DNA of 64,000 nucleotides from Georgenia sp. TF02-10 (GTDB lineage Bacteria; Actinomycetota; Actinomycetes; Actinomycetales; Actinomycetaceae). The stretch is taken from positions 1,922,001 through 1,986,000 of the forward strand of contig NZ_CP094289.1 of assembly GCF_022759505.1 (NCBI RefSeq). Reading direction: 5' to 3'. The position numbers were made by a program, and so were the translations under genes. This document shows, piece after piece, positions 17,305 through 26,196 of the stretch; position 1 is the stretch's first letter, and every line of letters begins with the position of its first letter. The notes under the pieces were generated by a model. That model was not told the DNA's origin and searched no databases. It saw nothing but the letters and a program-made list of their open reading frames with translations.

Positions 17305-17801
17305 TACCGCCGTCGCCGGAAGAGCAGCGGGAGCGCGGCCCAGCCGACCGCGAGCAGCAGCAGCATGGCGCCGCCGGCGACGACCGCCGGCGTCCGGCCC
17401 AGGACGACGTCGAAGATGAGCACGACCGTCCCGACCACCACCAGGCCCAGGCTGGTGAGCCCGCCCAGCGCGGCCCGGTGCCCGGCCTGGACGAGCGCGC
17501 CCTTGAGCCGGCGCTGGAAGAGCAGGCGGTGCGCGCTCACCGGCGTCACGACGAGCACGGTCGTCAGCGCCGAGAGCACGACGAGGACGAGGTAGAGGCC
17601 GACCTGCTCGGGCAGCAGGTCGTCGAAGGCCGGCTGGAACGGCAGCGTGAGGAGGAACCCGGTGAGGATCTGGGCGCCGGTCTGGGTCACCCGCAGCTCC
17701 TGGAGCAGCTCGCTCCAGTTGCGGTCCGCGCGCTCGTCGGCGGTCTCGTGGCGGCCGTTGTGCAGGACCGGTCCGCGGTCGGCGGACGTGGCGCGGCTCA
17801 C
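17304..17801 (-). CDS. DUF6328 family membrane protein
   Basis: 165 residues from a GTG at 17801 with AGGAGG 4 nt upstream. A polar start (RGPVLHNGRHETADERADRN) leads to WSELLQELRVTQTGAQILTGFLL, a signature seen in the DUF6328 group, followed by four membrane helices and the basic end LLFRRRR. TQTGAQILTGFLLTLPFQ.F is the most conserved block. Function unknown. It is followed, with a 1-nt overlap, by the frameshifted methyltransferase-like gene. Confidence 0.8.
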   Translation of the reverse strand: MSRATSADRGPVLHNGRHETADERADRNWSELLQELRVTQTGAQILTGFLLTLPFQPAFDDLLPEQVGLYLVLVVLSALTTVLVVTPVSAHRLLFQRRLKGALVQAGHRAALGGLTSLGLVVVGTVVLIFDVVLGRTPAVVAGGAMLLLLAVGWAALPLLFRRRR

Positions 17802-18036
17802 GTGACCTCCTCGCTCGTGCCGGGTGCCCGGGTCCCGGCGGGTCGGGACCGACCGGGGGCGCCGGCGGGTAGCCCGAGGATAGGCACCGCCGCGCCCGCC
17901 CGCGGCCCGGGACGGGCGTGGGAGGAGTGGGTGGCCGAGACGGGAGAAGCGGCCTATCGTCAGAAGCGCTTCTCGATCCAGCGGAGGTGTCGGTCACCGG
18001 CAAGCGTCCAGGCAGGCCGTCCGGGGAGGTGGCGCG

Positions 18037-18318
18037 GTGCAGCTCGTGATGAGGTTCGGCGAGGACGGCCGAGCACGCACGGCGGTGGCCAGCGGCCGGC
18101 TCGACGTCGCGGCCGCCACCGAGTTCCGCCTCCTGCTCCAGGGCATCCGTGACGTCGTCGGCGGCGCGGTCACGCTGGACCTGGTCCGCGTGGAGACCGT
18201 CGACGACGCCGGCCGGTGCACGCTGGACACCCTCGTGCACGAGTGCCGCGAGCACGGCGGCCGCGTGGTGCTGCCCGCCGCTCCGGAGGGCGAGCTGACC
18301 CCGGCCGCCGGCGCCTGA
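18037..18318 (+). CDS. STAS domain protein lacking the usual phospho-serine
   Basis: 93 residues. The start is the GTG at 18037 with GGGGAGG upstream; an ATG at 18049 is possible. FGEDGRARTAVASGRLDVAAATEFRLLL followed by VTLDLVRVETVDDAGRCTLDTLV is a STAS fold as in anti-anti-sigma factors. The loop that in SpoIIAA-type antagonists reads D(S/T)SG is VDDAG here, so the Ser/Thr phosphorylated by anti-sigma kinases is absent. It may be a constitutive binder or have another role. It stands alone. Confidence 0.75.
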   Translation: MQLVMRFGEDGRARTAVASGRLDVAAATEFRLLLQGIRDVVGGAVTLDLVRVETVDDAGRCTLDTLVHECREHGGRVVLPAAPEGELTPAAGA

Positions 18319-18670
18319 CCGGTCGTCGGCTCCGCCCGTTCCCGGCTCGGCGGCCGGCGGCTCCGGTAGTTCCGGCTGGGCCGACGGCGGCTCCGGTAGT
18401 TCCGGCTGGGCCGACGGCGGCTCCGGTAGTTCCGGCTGGGCCGACGGCGGCTCCGGCGGGCCCGGCGGCGGCCCCACCCTCCATGCCGCGGCCTGGGGCG
18501 CGCCGGGCGAGCCGTCACCGCCGGCGCCGCCGGACCGGGAAGGGGCCCGTCACGACCGGGGGAGGCTGGGCCCTAAGCCGCTGATCCCGGCTGGTCGCCG
18601 TCAGCCTTGTCCAGTCAGCCCTACGGCGCAGCCTTTCCAGCCAGCCCTACGGCCCCGGGACGGGGCGAGA
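18319..18670. repeat. Intergenic region with a 30-bp tandem repeat (18355-18456)
   Basis: Immediately after the STAS gene a 30-bp unit beginning CGGCGGCTCCGGTAGTTCCG is repeated 3.4 times at 18355-18384, 18385-18414, 18415-18444 and 18445-18456. Further on, CAGCCCTACGGC occurs twice between 18615 and 18655. Frames crossing the repeat encode only low-complexity peptides; I call no gene here. Confidence 0.8.
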
Positions 18671-18874
18671 TCACTCTCGCCTGTCGCGTCCGGCCGTGCT
18701 TCGCACGTACAGCCATCCGGCGGTGGCGAGCCCGGCGCCGATAGCGATTCCGATGCCGATCCCGAGTGCCACACCGATATCGGTGACCAGGCCGATGATC
18801 ACGCCGAGGAGAAGCCCGACGACAGCTCCGCCGATAGCCCAGGTCATCTCGCGCTGCCCCTGCGGGTCACTCAT
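18671..18874 (-). CDS. Small glycine-zipper membrane protein
   Basis: 67 residues from the ATG at 18874 (MSDPQGQREMTWAIGGAV). Two hydrophobic stretches, AIGGAVVGLLLGVIIGLVTD and GVALGIGIGIAIGAGLATAGWLYV, are rich in GxxxG repeats, which favour helix packing. The C-terminus is charged. Not recognised; it resembles many short actinobacterial glycine-zipper proteins of unknown role. An alternative ATG at 18898 would add eight residues. Confidence 0.6.
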   Translation of the reverse strand: MSDPQGQREMTWAIGGAVVGLLLGVIIGLVTDIGVALGIGIGIAIGAGLATAGWLYVRSTAGRDRRE

Positions 18875-19319
18875 ATGCGGAGCGTACTGACCTGACACTC
18901 CTGGCGCGCCGGGAGACGCAATGCCGGTGAAAGCGCCGAGGATGCCGAGCGTAGGTCAGCGGATCGACCTCTGCGGCACGCCCCGGGCGAACCGCGTGCC
19001 GGGGCGGCGGCCATGCTGCCCGAGCCACGGTGGTGGTGACCATGTCGACGTCGCCAGAGGTTGGGCCGCGTCCGCAGCAGCACGAGCGGAGCGTCGGTGA
19101 CGGCCCCGGCTGCACGGTTATGCCCGGAGCTGCGCGGCGGGGGCTTGGTGGAGGGGGCGCCACCTTTCGCGCCCAGGCTTCGGAAGGGCGGAAGGGCTCC
19201 AGGCCGTTCCCCGGGGGCCTGTCTCCAGCGAGTGGGGGGGAGAACCGGCTGGGCACCCACCTGTGAATCCACGAGCCGTTTCCTTGCCCGTGTGGTTCTT
19301 CGGCGAACAGACTGGTGGG
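18875..19319. other. Intergenic region upstream of the sugar-kinase operon
   Basis: 445 bp, divergent. No supported gene. A TTGCCC at 19284-19289, an 18-nt spacer, CAGACT at 19308-19313 and then 6 nt lead straight into the kinase GTG, a plausible leaderless promoter. I see no copy of the TGGG..CG..CCCA operator found elsewhere in the island. Confidence 0.5.
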
Positions 19320-20867
19320 GTGCGGAGCTTGGGCCTGGACGTGGGCAGCACCAACCTCAAAGCGGTGCTCGTCGACGTCGATGCCACGCCGGTCCACCCC
19401 GGTCCAGCCGCCCCCGCGCCGGCCGGAAACGGATCGGCCGGGACCGGACCGGTAGAGCCTGGGCCCGCGGAGCCCGGGCCGGCCCGTCCCGTCACCGTCG
19501 CCTCCGCGGCGGTGCCCACCCCCGGCGCGGGCGCGGCGTTGGTCGCCGCCGCCGTCGGCCTCGTCCGGGACGTGCTCGCCCGCTCCGACGTCCCGCCGGC
19601 GTGCGTCGGCGTCGCGGGGATGGCCGAGACCGGGGTGCCGCTGGACGGCGCGGACCGGCCGCTCGGCGACCTGGTCCGGTGGGACCCCCACCGCGCCAGC
19701 GCCGAGGCTGCCGCGCTGGCCGGCCGGCTCGGCGCGGCCGAGCTGTTCACCGCCACCGGCGTCCGGCCGAGCGGGAAGGTGCCGCTGGCGACCTGGGCCC
19801 ACCTGCGCGCCCACGACCCGGGGCGCTGGTCGGCGATGCACCGCTGGGCCGGCGCGGCCGACCTCCTCGTCCTGGCCCTGACCGGCCGGCTGGCCACCGA
19901 CCACACCCTGGCCGGGCGCACCATGGCCTACCGCCTGCCCGGCCCGGGCGACCCGTTCCCGCCCGGCTTCGACCCCGACCTCCTCGCCGAGGTCGGCCTG
20001 CGCCCCGACCAGCTGCCCGCCGTCGCCGTGCCGACCGAGACCGCCGGCCGGGTCCGCCCCGAGGCCGCCGCGGCCACCGGGCTGCGGGCCGGCACCCCGG
20101 TGGTCGTCGCCGGGCACGACCATGCCGTCGGCGCCTGGGCCGCCGGGGTCCGGACGCCCGGGGACGTGGCCGACTCCCTCGGCACCGCCGAGGCGGTGGT
20201 CCGGGTGCTCGGCGCCCGGCCAGAGCCGGCGGCGGTGGCGGCCGCCGGGATGAGCCTGGTCCGCACCGTCACCGGCTGCCACGACGCCCTGGTCGCCGGG
20301 TCGCCCAGCGCCGGGGAGATGGTGCGGTGGTTCGCCGAGCGCTACGCCGACGGCCAGCCCGTCCCCGAGCTCCTCGCCCGCGCCGCCGCCCGCCCCGGGC
20401 CCCGGACCGGCCTGTTCGTGCTGCCCTACCTGCGCGGGCGGCAGACCCCCGCGCCCGACCCCGGCGCCCGGGCGCGGGTGCTCGGGCGCCGCCCCCACCA
20501 CGACCTCGTCGACCTCGCCGGCGCGCTGCTGGAGGGCCTGAGCCTGCACGCCCGGTGGATGCACACTGAGCAGGCCCGCCTCGCCGGGGCGGACCCGGCC
20601 ACGGACGACGTCGTCGTGCTCGGGTCGGCCGCCGCCCCGGGCTCCCCGCTGCTGCAGGTCAAGGCCGCCGTCGGCCCGACCCGGCTGCGGAGCGTGGCCG
20701 ACCCCGAGCCGGTGGCCGCCGGCGCCGCGCTGCTCGCCGCCCACCGCAGCGGCCTGACCGCCGAGCCGGCCCCGCTGGCGACCAGCGCCACCGGCCGGGT
20801 GCCGGAGCCGGCCTACGACGAGCACTTCCGCCGGTTCCGCCGAGCCGCGACCCGAGGAGAGCCATGA
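19320..20867 (+). CDS. FGGY-family carbohydrate kinase
   Basis: 515 residues from the GTG at 19320, which puts the first phosphate-binding strand (LGLDVGSTNLKAVLVDVD) at the N-terminus, as is normal. An in-frame GTG at 19263 would add 19 unlikely residues. An unusual Pro/Gly/Ala-rich insertion follows at about 20-60. The FGGY core continues with GVAGMAETGVPL, RPSGKVPLATWAHLRA, GRTMAYRL and GHDHAVGAWAAGV; the Asp of GHDHAVGA is the likely catalytic base. The ATP domain includes LGSAAAPGSPLLQVKAAV. FGGY kinases phosphorylate sugars, ketoses or polyols with ATP. Gene overlap (ATGA) with the class I aldolase suggests the product is a sugar phosphate that is cleaved next. Confidence 0.85.
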   Translation: MRSLGLDVGSTNLKAVLVDVDATPVHPGPAAPAPAGNGSAGTGPVEPGPAEPGPARPVTVASAAVPTPGAGAALVAAAVGLVRDVLARSDVPPACVGVAGMAETGVPLDGADRPLGDLVRWDPHRASAEAAALAGRLGAAELFTATGVRPSGKVPLATWAHLRAHDPGRWSAMHRWAGAADLLVLALTGRLATDHTLAGRTMAYRLPGPGDPFPPGFDPDLLAEVGLRPDQLPAVAVPTETAGRVRPEAAAATGLRAGTPVVVAGHDHAVGAWAAGVRTPGDVADSLGTAEAVVRVLGARPEPAAVAAAGMSLVRTVTGCHDALVAGSPSAGEMVRWFAERYADGQPVPELLARAAARPGPRTGLFVLPYLRGRQTPAPDPGARARVLGRRPHHDLVDLAGALLEGLSLHARWMHTEQARLAGADPATDDVVVLGSAAAPGSPLLQVKAAVGPTRLRSVADPEPVAAGAALLAAHRSGLTAEPAPLATSATGRVPEPAYDEHFRRFRRAATRGEP

Positions 20868-21781
20868 TCCCCACCCCCGCCGCCGACGACGGCGCCCGGC
20901 CCACTCTTGGAGCGCTCGCCAGGTCGGCGGGCGGCCTGGCCATGGTGGCGATGGACCAGCGGGAGAGCCTGCGGACCATGTTCGCCGAGGCCGGTGTGGG
21001 GAGGGTGCCCGACGCCCGCCTGGTCGAGTTCAAGCTCGCCGTCGCCGCGCTCCTCGGCTCACGGGCCTCCGGCTTCCTCATCGACCGGCACTACGGCTTC
21101 GACCAGGTCCGGGCGACCGGCCTGCTCCCGCCGACCACCGGGCTCGTCCTGGCCGCCGACGCCCTGACCCAGGAGCCGGGCGGGCCGGTGGAGGAGACCG
21201 ACCTGGACGACGTCGTCCTGGCCCCCGAGCTGGACCTCACCGGTGTGGTCGCGGTGAAGCTGCTGGTGGTCTGGCGGCGCGACCGCCGGCGCGCGCAGCG
21301 GGCGGAGATGGCCGACCAGTTCGTCCGGGCCGCGCGGCGGCTGGGCGTGCTCTCCGTCCTGGAGCCGGTGGTCCGGGCCACCCCCGAGGAGCTGGCGGCC
21401 GGCACCTGGGACGCCGACGCCGCCATCGGCGAGGCCGCCGAGGAGCTCTCCGGCCTGGGCCAGAGCCTGTACAAGGTCCAGGTGCCCCGCGCCGGCCAGG
21501 GGCCGCCGGCGGAGCTGCGCGCAGCCTGCGCCCGGCTCGACGCGCGGATCACCGGGCCCTGGGTGGTGCTCTCCCAGGGCGTGGACCCCGGCGACTACCT
21601 CGGCGCGGTCACCGCCGCCTGCCAGGCCGGGGCGAGCGGCTTCCTCGCCGGCCGAGCCCTGTGGCGCGACGTCGTCGGCGCCGACGACGTCCCCGCCCGG
21701 CTCCGGGAGGTCGCGGTTCCGCGCCTGGACCGTCTCGTCGAGGTCGTCGACACCTACGCCCGCCCCTGGGGGCAGTCATGA
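20864..21781 (+). CDS. Class I (LacD/YihT-type) sugar-phosphate aldolase
   Basis: 305 residues. Residues 21-41 (SAGGLAMVAMDQRESLRTMF) closely match the start of E. coli YihT, the sulfofructose-phosphate aldolase, and are less like LacD tagatose-bisphosphate aldolase. SLYKVQVPRAGQGP carries the Schiff-base lysine Lys204, EPVV is at 167-170, and GASGFLAGRALW holds the phosphate-loop Arg264. The 60-residue Lys-to-Arg spacing matches my recollection of YihT. The expected reaction is cleavage of a ketose phosphate to dihydroxyacetone phosphate plus an aldehyde. It overlaps both neighbours (ATGA at 20864 and 21778), so kinase and aldolase should act in sequence. The true substrate (sulfosugar, deoxy-ketose or tagatose-like) cannot be settled from sequence. 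Confidence 0.82.
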   Translation: MIPTPAADDGARPTLGALARSAGGLAMVAMDQRESLRTMFAEAGVGRVPDARLVEFKLAVAALLGSRASGFLIDRHYGFDQVRATGLLPPTTGLVLAADALTQEPGGPVEETDLDDVVLAPELDLTGVVAVKLLVVWRRDRRRAQRAEMADQFVRAARRLGVLSVLEPVVRATPEELAAGTWDADAAIGEAAEELSGLGQSLYKVQVPRAGQGPPAELRAACARLDARITGPWVVLSQGVDPGDYLGAVTAACQAGASGFLAGRALWRDVVGADDVPARLREVAVPRLDRLVEVVDTYARPWGQS

Positions 21782-22494
21782 CCGCGCGCCTGGGCATGGT
21801 GCACACCGTCCCTGCCCTGGCGGAGCGCTTCGAGCGCCTGGCCGCCCGGCTCGGCGGGCCGGTGGAGGTGCTGCACGTCGTCGACCCCGCGCTGCTCGCC
21901 CAGGTGGTCAGGGACGGGGAGGTCACGGCGACCGTGCGGGACCGGGCCGTGGCCCACGCCCGGTACCTGGCCGGGCAGGGCGTCGGCGCGGTGCTGGTGA
22001 CCTGCTCCTCGATCGGGGAGTGCGCGGACCTGGCCGACGACGGCAGCAAGGTACCCGTGCTCCGGGTGGACCGGCCGATGGCGGCGCAGGCCGTCGCTCG
22101 CGCCGCGGCCCCCGGTGCGCGCGGCCGCGTCGCCGTGCTGGCGACCGTGGCGGCCACCCTGGGCCCCACCCGCCGCCTCCTCCAGGCCGAGGCTGCCCGC
22201 GCGGGTGCCGTGGTCGACGTGGCGGCGAACGTCGTCCCGGACGCGGCGGAGGCGCGCGCCCGGGGCGACCAGGCCGGCCACGACGCGCGGGTCCGGGCGG
22301 CGGTCGAGCGGGCCGTCGCCGACGCCGACGTCCTGGTCCTGGCCCAGGCGTCGATGGCCGACGCGCTCGCCTCCGGCGGGGCAGGTGGGCTGGTGACTGG
22401 CGGCTCGGGCGACGGGTACGGCGGCCGGGTGCTCAGCTCCCCGGTCAGCGGGCTGCGGGCGGTGCTCGCCGCCGTCGGCGTGCCGGCCCGGTGA
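21778..22494 (+). CDS. Aspartate/glutamate racemase superfamily protein with one candidate catalytic Cys
   Basis: 238 residues. LGMVHTVPALAERFERLAARL at the N-terminus and VGAVLVTCSSIGECADLA (first catalytic Cys site) fit the Asp/Glu racemase superfamily. The matching C-terminal site, normally a Cys motif, reads VLVLAQASMADAL, so the second cysteine is absent. One-Cys members of this superfamily include decarboxylases and isomerases rather than two-base racemases. Its 4-bp overlap with the aldolase gene suggests a step in the same sugar pathway, perhaps isomerising the substrate or a cleavage product. This is inference; the family is clear and the reaction unknown. Confidence 0.75.
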   Translation: MTARLGMVHTVPALAERFERLAARLGGPVEVLHVVDPALLAQVVRDGEVTATVRDRAVAHARYLAGQGVGAVLVTCSSIGECADLADDGSKVPVLRVDRPMAAQAVARAAAPGARGRVAVLATVAATLGPTRRLLQAEAARAGAVVDVAANVVPDAAEARARGDQAGHDARVRAAVERAVADADVLVLAQASMADALASGGAGGLVTGGSGDGYGGRVLSSPVSGLRAVLAAVGVPAR

Positions 22495-22531
22495 CGCCAG
22501 CGTGTCTACCGCCGTCGGCGTGCCGGCCCGG
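22470..22531 (+). repeat. 22-bp direct repeat across the racemase-like stop codon
   Basis: A 22-bp sequence starting CGCCGTCGGCGTGCCGGCCC occurs at 22470-22491 and again at 22510-22531. The first copy encodes the last residues of the protein and the second lies just after the stop. It looks like a recent short duplication. Confidence 0.8.
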
Positions 22532-22636
22532 ACACCAGGCCGTCACCGCCGGGGCCGCGGTGCCCGCCCACCCGCCCGGAATGACCCCTTTACCACAAAC
22601 GGGAGAACTGTGCCCGGATCGTAACCAGCAGGAGCG

Positions 22637-22670
22637 TTGACACTTCTTCTCGGGCGTGGGTACGTTCTCA
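22637..22670 (+). promoter_or_regulatory. Promoter with LacI-type operator for the ABC importer operon
   Basis: TTGACA at 22637-22642, an 18-nt spacer and TACGTT at 22661-22666 make a good sigma-70-type promoter. The -10 lies inside TGGGTACGTTCTCA (22657-22670), a palindrome-like site with a central CG as recognised by LacI-family repressors. The leader to the ATG at 22840 is about 165 nt and contains a GGGCGC-N6-GCGCCC hairpin at 22710-22727. Confidence 0.75.
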
Positions 22671-22839
22671 CGACCAGGTGACGGTCGACGAGGGACCACC
22701 GCCGTCGACGGGCGCAGGGAGGCGCCCGAAGTGCACGCCGGTCCGCCGCACTGGTAGAACCAGCAGTGCTGACGCCCGCCGAGCCCCGGGCGGTGGATGT
22801 GGTGCCCCGCAACGGCACCCCTAGCTCGAGGGAGAAGCG

Positions 22840-24231
22840 ATGAGAGTACGAACCGCACGAGGCGTCGCGGTCACGGTCGCGGCCGGCCTCGCCCTTGCCG
22901 CCTGCGCCCAGGGCACCTCCGACCCCGGCGGCGGCGGTGAGGCCGCCGAGGACCTCGCGTTCGACTCCGGGTCCGAGCTGTCCGGGGAGATGGAGATCAT
23001 GGGCTTCGCCCTCGGCGACGACGTCGCGGAGTCCCGCTTCGAGCGCGCCGAGGAGGCGCTCGGCGACGTCACCATCAACCACGTCGAGGGCGCGCTGGAC
23101 ATCCAGCAGTTCCTGACCTCGGTGGCCTCGGGCAACCCGCCGGACGTCATCTACGCCGCCCGCGACCAGATCGGCTCCTTCGCCTCGCGCGGCGCGATCA
23201 TGCCGCTGACCCAGTGCATCGAGGGCGAGGGCATCGAGATCGACGACTACCGGGACAACACGATCGAGCAGGTGACCTTCAACGACGAGGTCTACGGCAT
23301 CCCCGAGTTCAACACGGTGCAGATCACCATGGCGAACCAGGACCTGCTGGGCGCCGCCGGGCTGACCATCGAGGACGTCAACGGCAAGGACTGGGACGCC
23401 ATCACCGCGGCCAACCAGGCGCTCATGAAGACCTCCGGCGGAAAGCTGAGCGTCATCGGCTACGACTCCAAGCTGCCCGAGTTCTTCCCGCTCTGGGCCA
23501 AGGCCAACGGCGTGGACATCCTGTCCGAGGACGCCCGGACCGCGCACATCAACGACCCGGCCGCGCTGGAGGCGCTGGAGTTCGCCTTCGGCATCTACCA
23601 GGCCCAGGGCGGGTTCGGCAACGTCAAGGCCTTCCGCGACTCCGCGGACTTCTTCGGCGAGGGCAACCAGTACGCCAGCAACACCCTCGGTGCCATGCCG
23701 ATGGAGCAGTGGTACATCAACATCCTCAACGACGTCTCCCCGGACGCGCCGGTGGCCTTCGACGCCTTCTACGGTCTCGACGGCGAGCCGCTGAGCTACG
23801 CCGGCGGCAGCGCGTGGGCCATCACCGCCGACGCCGCCAACCCCGAGGCGGCCTGCCGGTACGCGCGGGTGATGACCGAGGTGGACACCTGGATCGCCGC
23901 CGCCGAGAACCGGATCGCGCTGCGGGAGCAGGAGGGCGGCATCTTCACCGGGCTGCTCACCGGCAACGAGCGGGCCGACGAGATGATCCGGGAGATGGTG
24001 CCCGACGCCGGCGAGCCCTGGAACACCGCCATCGACGCGATGTACCAGGCCAACGACAACGCCGTCAGCGCGCCGGCGAGCCCCGCCGACGCCGAGGTCA
24101 AGACCGCCTGGGAGGACGCGATCAACCGGGTCCTGAACGGGCAGCAGGAGCCGAAGGCGGCGCTGGACCAGGCCCAGGAGGAAGCGCAGGCGGCCCTGGA
24201 CAAGGCCTGGGCCGCCGTGGACGAGGGCTGA
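22840..24231 (+). CDS. Sugar ABC transporter substrate-binding lipoprotein
   Basis: 463 residues with a GAGGGAG ribosome-binding site. The N-terminus RVRTARGVAVTVAAGLALAAC is a lipoprotein signal peptide with lipobox LAAC, so the mature protein is anchored outside the membrane by its Cys. The rest is a family 1 (MalE-like) solute-binding protein: QQFLTSVASGNPPDVIYAAR, VYGIPEFNTVQ and YAGGSAWAITADAANPEAA. Two permease genes follow within 3 nt and by overlap. The ligand is unknown; the island's hydrolases suggest a small glycan or glycoside. Confidence 0.93.
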   Translation: MRVRTARGVAVTVAAGLALAACAQGTSDPGGGGEAAEDLAFDSGSELSGEMEIMGFALGDDVAESRFERAEEALGDVTINHVEGALDIQQFLTSVASGNPPDVIYAARDQIGSFASRGAIMPLTQCIEGEGIEIDDYRDNTIEQVTFNDEVYGIPEFNTVQITMANQDLLGAAGLTIEDVNGKDWDAITAANQALMKTSGGKLSVIGYDSKLPEFFPLWAKANGVDILSEDARTAHINDPAALEALEFAFGIYQAQGGFGNVKAFRDSADFFGEGNQYASNTLGAMPMEQWYINILNDVSPDAPVAFDAFYGLDGEPLSYAGGSAWAITADAANPEAACRYARVMTEVDTWIAAAENRIALREQEGGIFTGLLTGNERADEMIREMVPDAGEPWNTAIDAMYQANDNAVSAPASPADAEVKTAWEDAINRVLNGQQEPKAALDQAQEEAQAALDKAWAAVDEG

Positions 24232-24234
24232 CCG

Positions 24235-25197
24235 GTGGCCACCGCCACCGTCCCGGCCGCGCGCCGGCCGGGCGCGCCCGCCAGCGGGCGGGCGCGCCCG
24301 GGGCTGCGGAAGCAGCGCCGCCGCAACACCCTCGCCGCCCTGCTCTTCATCAGCCCGTGGATCGTCGGCGCGCTGATCTTCACGGTCTGGCCGATCCTCT
24401 ACAGCGGCTACCTGTCGCTGACCGACTACGACGTCATCAACGCGCCGACCTTCATCGGGCTGGACAACTACCGCCAGCTCGTCAACGACCCGAAGGTCGC
24501 CGACGCCCTGTGGAACACCACCTTCTACACGGTCCTCGTCGTGCCGCTGCAGATCATCTTCTCGTTGTTCCTGGCGATGCTGCTCAACGAGGCGGGCCGG
24601 GCCTCCGGGTTCTTCCGCACCACCTTCTACCTGCCGAACATGACCCCGCCGGTCGCCGTCGGGATCCTGCTGCTGCTCCTCTTCAACGGGGAGCGCGGCC
24701 TGATCAACAAGGCGCTCGGGTGGCTGGGCGTCAACGGCCCGAACTGGACCACCGACCCCAACTGGGTCAAGCCCGCGCTGGTCCTGATGGCGCTGTGGTC
24801 GGTCGGGTCCACGGTGATCATCCTGCTGGCCGCGCTGCGGAACGTGCCGGCCGAGATGTACGACTCGGCGAAGGTGGACGGCGCGAACTTCTGGCAGCGC
24901 ACCACCAAGATCACCATCCCGATGATCAGCGGGACGATCTTCTTCCTGGTCATCGTCAACACGATCGCCAGCTTCCAGACGTTCACCGAGGCGTACACGG
25001 CCTTCTTCGGGTCGAACTACTCCAACGACGCGGCCCTGTTCTACGCGATCTACCTCTTCCAGCAGGCGTTCGAGTTCCTGCACATGGGGTACGCCTCGGC
25101 GCTGGCCTGGCTGCTGTTCCTCATCATCATGATCATCACCGGCGTGCAGTTCATCTTCAGCCGGCGGCTCGTCTACTACGAGGGGGAGCAGCGATGA
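24235..25197 (+). CDS. Sugar ABC transporter permease, MalF-type
   Basis: 320 residues from a GTG 3 nt after the binding-protein stop. A basic N-terminus leads into six helices beginning LLFISPWIVGALIFTVWPILYS. The ABC-permease EAA loop is EMYDSAKVDGANFWQRTTKITIPMI, where the cytoplasmic ATPase docks. No ATPase gene lies in the window, so a shared MsiK-type ATPase encoded elsewhere probably energises it, as is common for carbohydrate importers in actinobacteria. Confidence 0.93.
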   Translation: MATATVPAARRPGAPASGRARPGLRKQRRRNTLAALLFISPWIVGALIFTVWPILYSGYLSLTDYDVINAPTFIGLDNYRQLVNDPKVADALWNTTFYTVLVVPLQIIFSLFLAMLLNEAGRASGFFRTTFYLPNMTPPVAVGILLLLLFNGERGLINKALGWLGVNGPNWTTDPNWVKPALVLMALWSVGSTVIILLAALRNVPAEMYDSAKVDGANFWQRTTKITIPMISGTIFFLVIVNTIASFQTFTEAYTAFFGSNYSNDAALFYAIYLFQQAFEFLHMGYASALAWLLFLIIMIITGVQFIFSRRLVYYEGEQR

Positions 25198-26114
25198 CCT
25201 CGACCGAGGCGGGCGCCCGGCTGGAGGTGGCCGAGCGCGCGGTGACGAACGAGCCCCGCCCGCACTACCGGCGCGACCGGTCCAAGCGGCCGCTGCCGGT
25301 GAAGATCATCGTCGGGGTGCTGCTGGTCGCCTTCACCGCCCTGTTCATCTATCCGTTCATCTGGCTGATCAGCGCCTCCTTCAAGCCACGCGGGGAGGTC
25401 TTCGACAACAAGATCATCCCGGACACCTTCACCCTCGAGAACTACGTGCGGGTGTGGCAGGAGGCCCCGCTCGCGCTGTGGATCTTCAACACGGTCCTGG
25501 TGACCGTGCTGGCGGCCACCGCGGTGACGATCTCCAGCGCCATGGTGGCCTGGGGCTTCGCGTACTTCCGGTTCAAGGGCCGCGGCCCGCTCTTCGGGGT
25601 GGTGCTGGCCACCATGATGCTGCCCGGGGCGGTCACCATGGTCCCGGTCTTCCTGATCTGGAACCAGCTGGGCCAGGTGGGCACGCTGACGCCCCTGTGG
25701 GCGCAGAACATCTTCGGCAGCGCCTTCTACATCTTCCTGCTCCGGCAGTTCTTCCTCGGGCTGCCGCGCGACATCTTCGAGGCCGCCCGGGTGGACGGGG
25801 CGAGCAACTGGCGGATGTTCAGCAGGATCGCGGTCCCGCTGTGCCGGCCGGCGCTCATCGTCACCCTGATCTTCGAGTTCCAGGCGTCCTGGACCAACCT
25901 CATGGCACCGCTGATCTACCTGCGGGACTCGGACACCTTCACCGTGCCCCGCGGCCTGAAGGCGATGCTCGACCAGTTCGGCTTCGGCGGGAACTGGAAC
26001 TGGGAGATCGTCGTCACCGCGAGCGTCATCACCACCATCCCGATGATCATCCTGTTCTTCCTGGCCCAGCGGCACTTCGTCGAGGGCATCGCGACCACGG
26101 GCGTCAAGGGCTGA
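25194..26114 (+). CDS. Sugar ABC transporter permease, MalG-type
   Basis: 306 residues, start overlapping the previous stop (ATGA). Six helices; typical MalG features are PFIWLISASFKPRGEVF near residue 60, the EAA loop DIFEAARVDGASNWRMFSRIAVPL, and the C-terminus FFLAQRHFVEGIATTGVKG. It forms the channel with the MalF-type partner. The GH1 gene follows after 82 bp, so the operon probably continues. Confidence 0.93.
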   Translation: MTSTEAGARLEVAERAVTNEPRPHYRRDRSKRPLPVKIIVGVLLVAFTALFIYPFIWLISASFKPRGEVFDNKIIPDTFTLENYVRVWQEAPLALWIFNTVLVTVLAATAVTISSAMVAWGFAYFRFKGRGPLFGVVLATMMLPGAVTMVPVFLIWNQLGQVGTLTPLWAQNIFGSAFYIFLLRQFFLGLPRDIFEAARVDGASNWRMFSRIAVPLCRPALIVTLIFEFQASWTNLMAPLIYLRDSDTFTVPRGLKAMLDQFGFGGNWNWEIVVTASVITTIPMIILFFLAQRHFVEGIATTGVKG

Positions 26115-26196
26115 CCCACCCGCCGCCGTCGGCGGCCGCCCCCCGGCCGGCGGCGCGACCGGCACGAGAAGCACCAGTGATGACGAAGCACCCGCG

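Noticed and set aside
22543-25083. 846-residue minus-strand frame opposite the importer genes
   Set aside because: Composition is Val/Gly/Asp/Arg repeats typical of antisense frames in GC-rich DNA; the plus strand encodes a lipoprotein and permeases.
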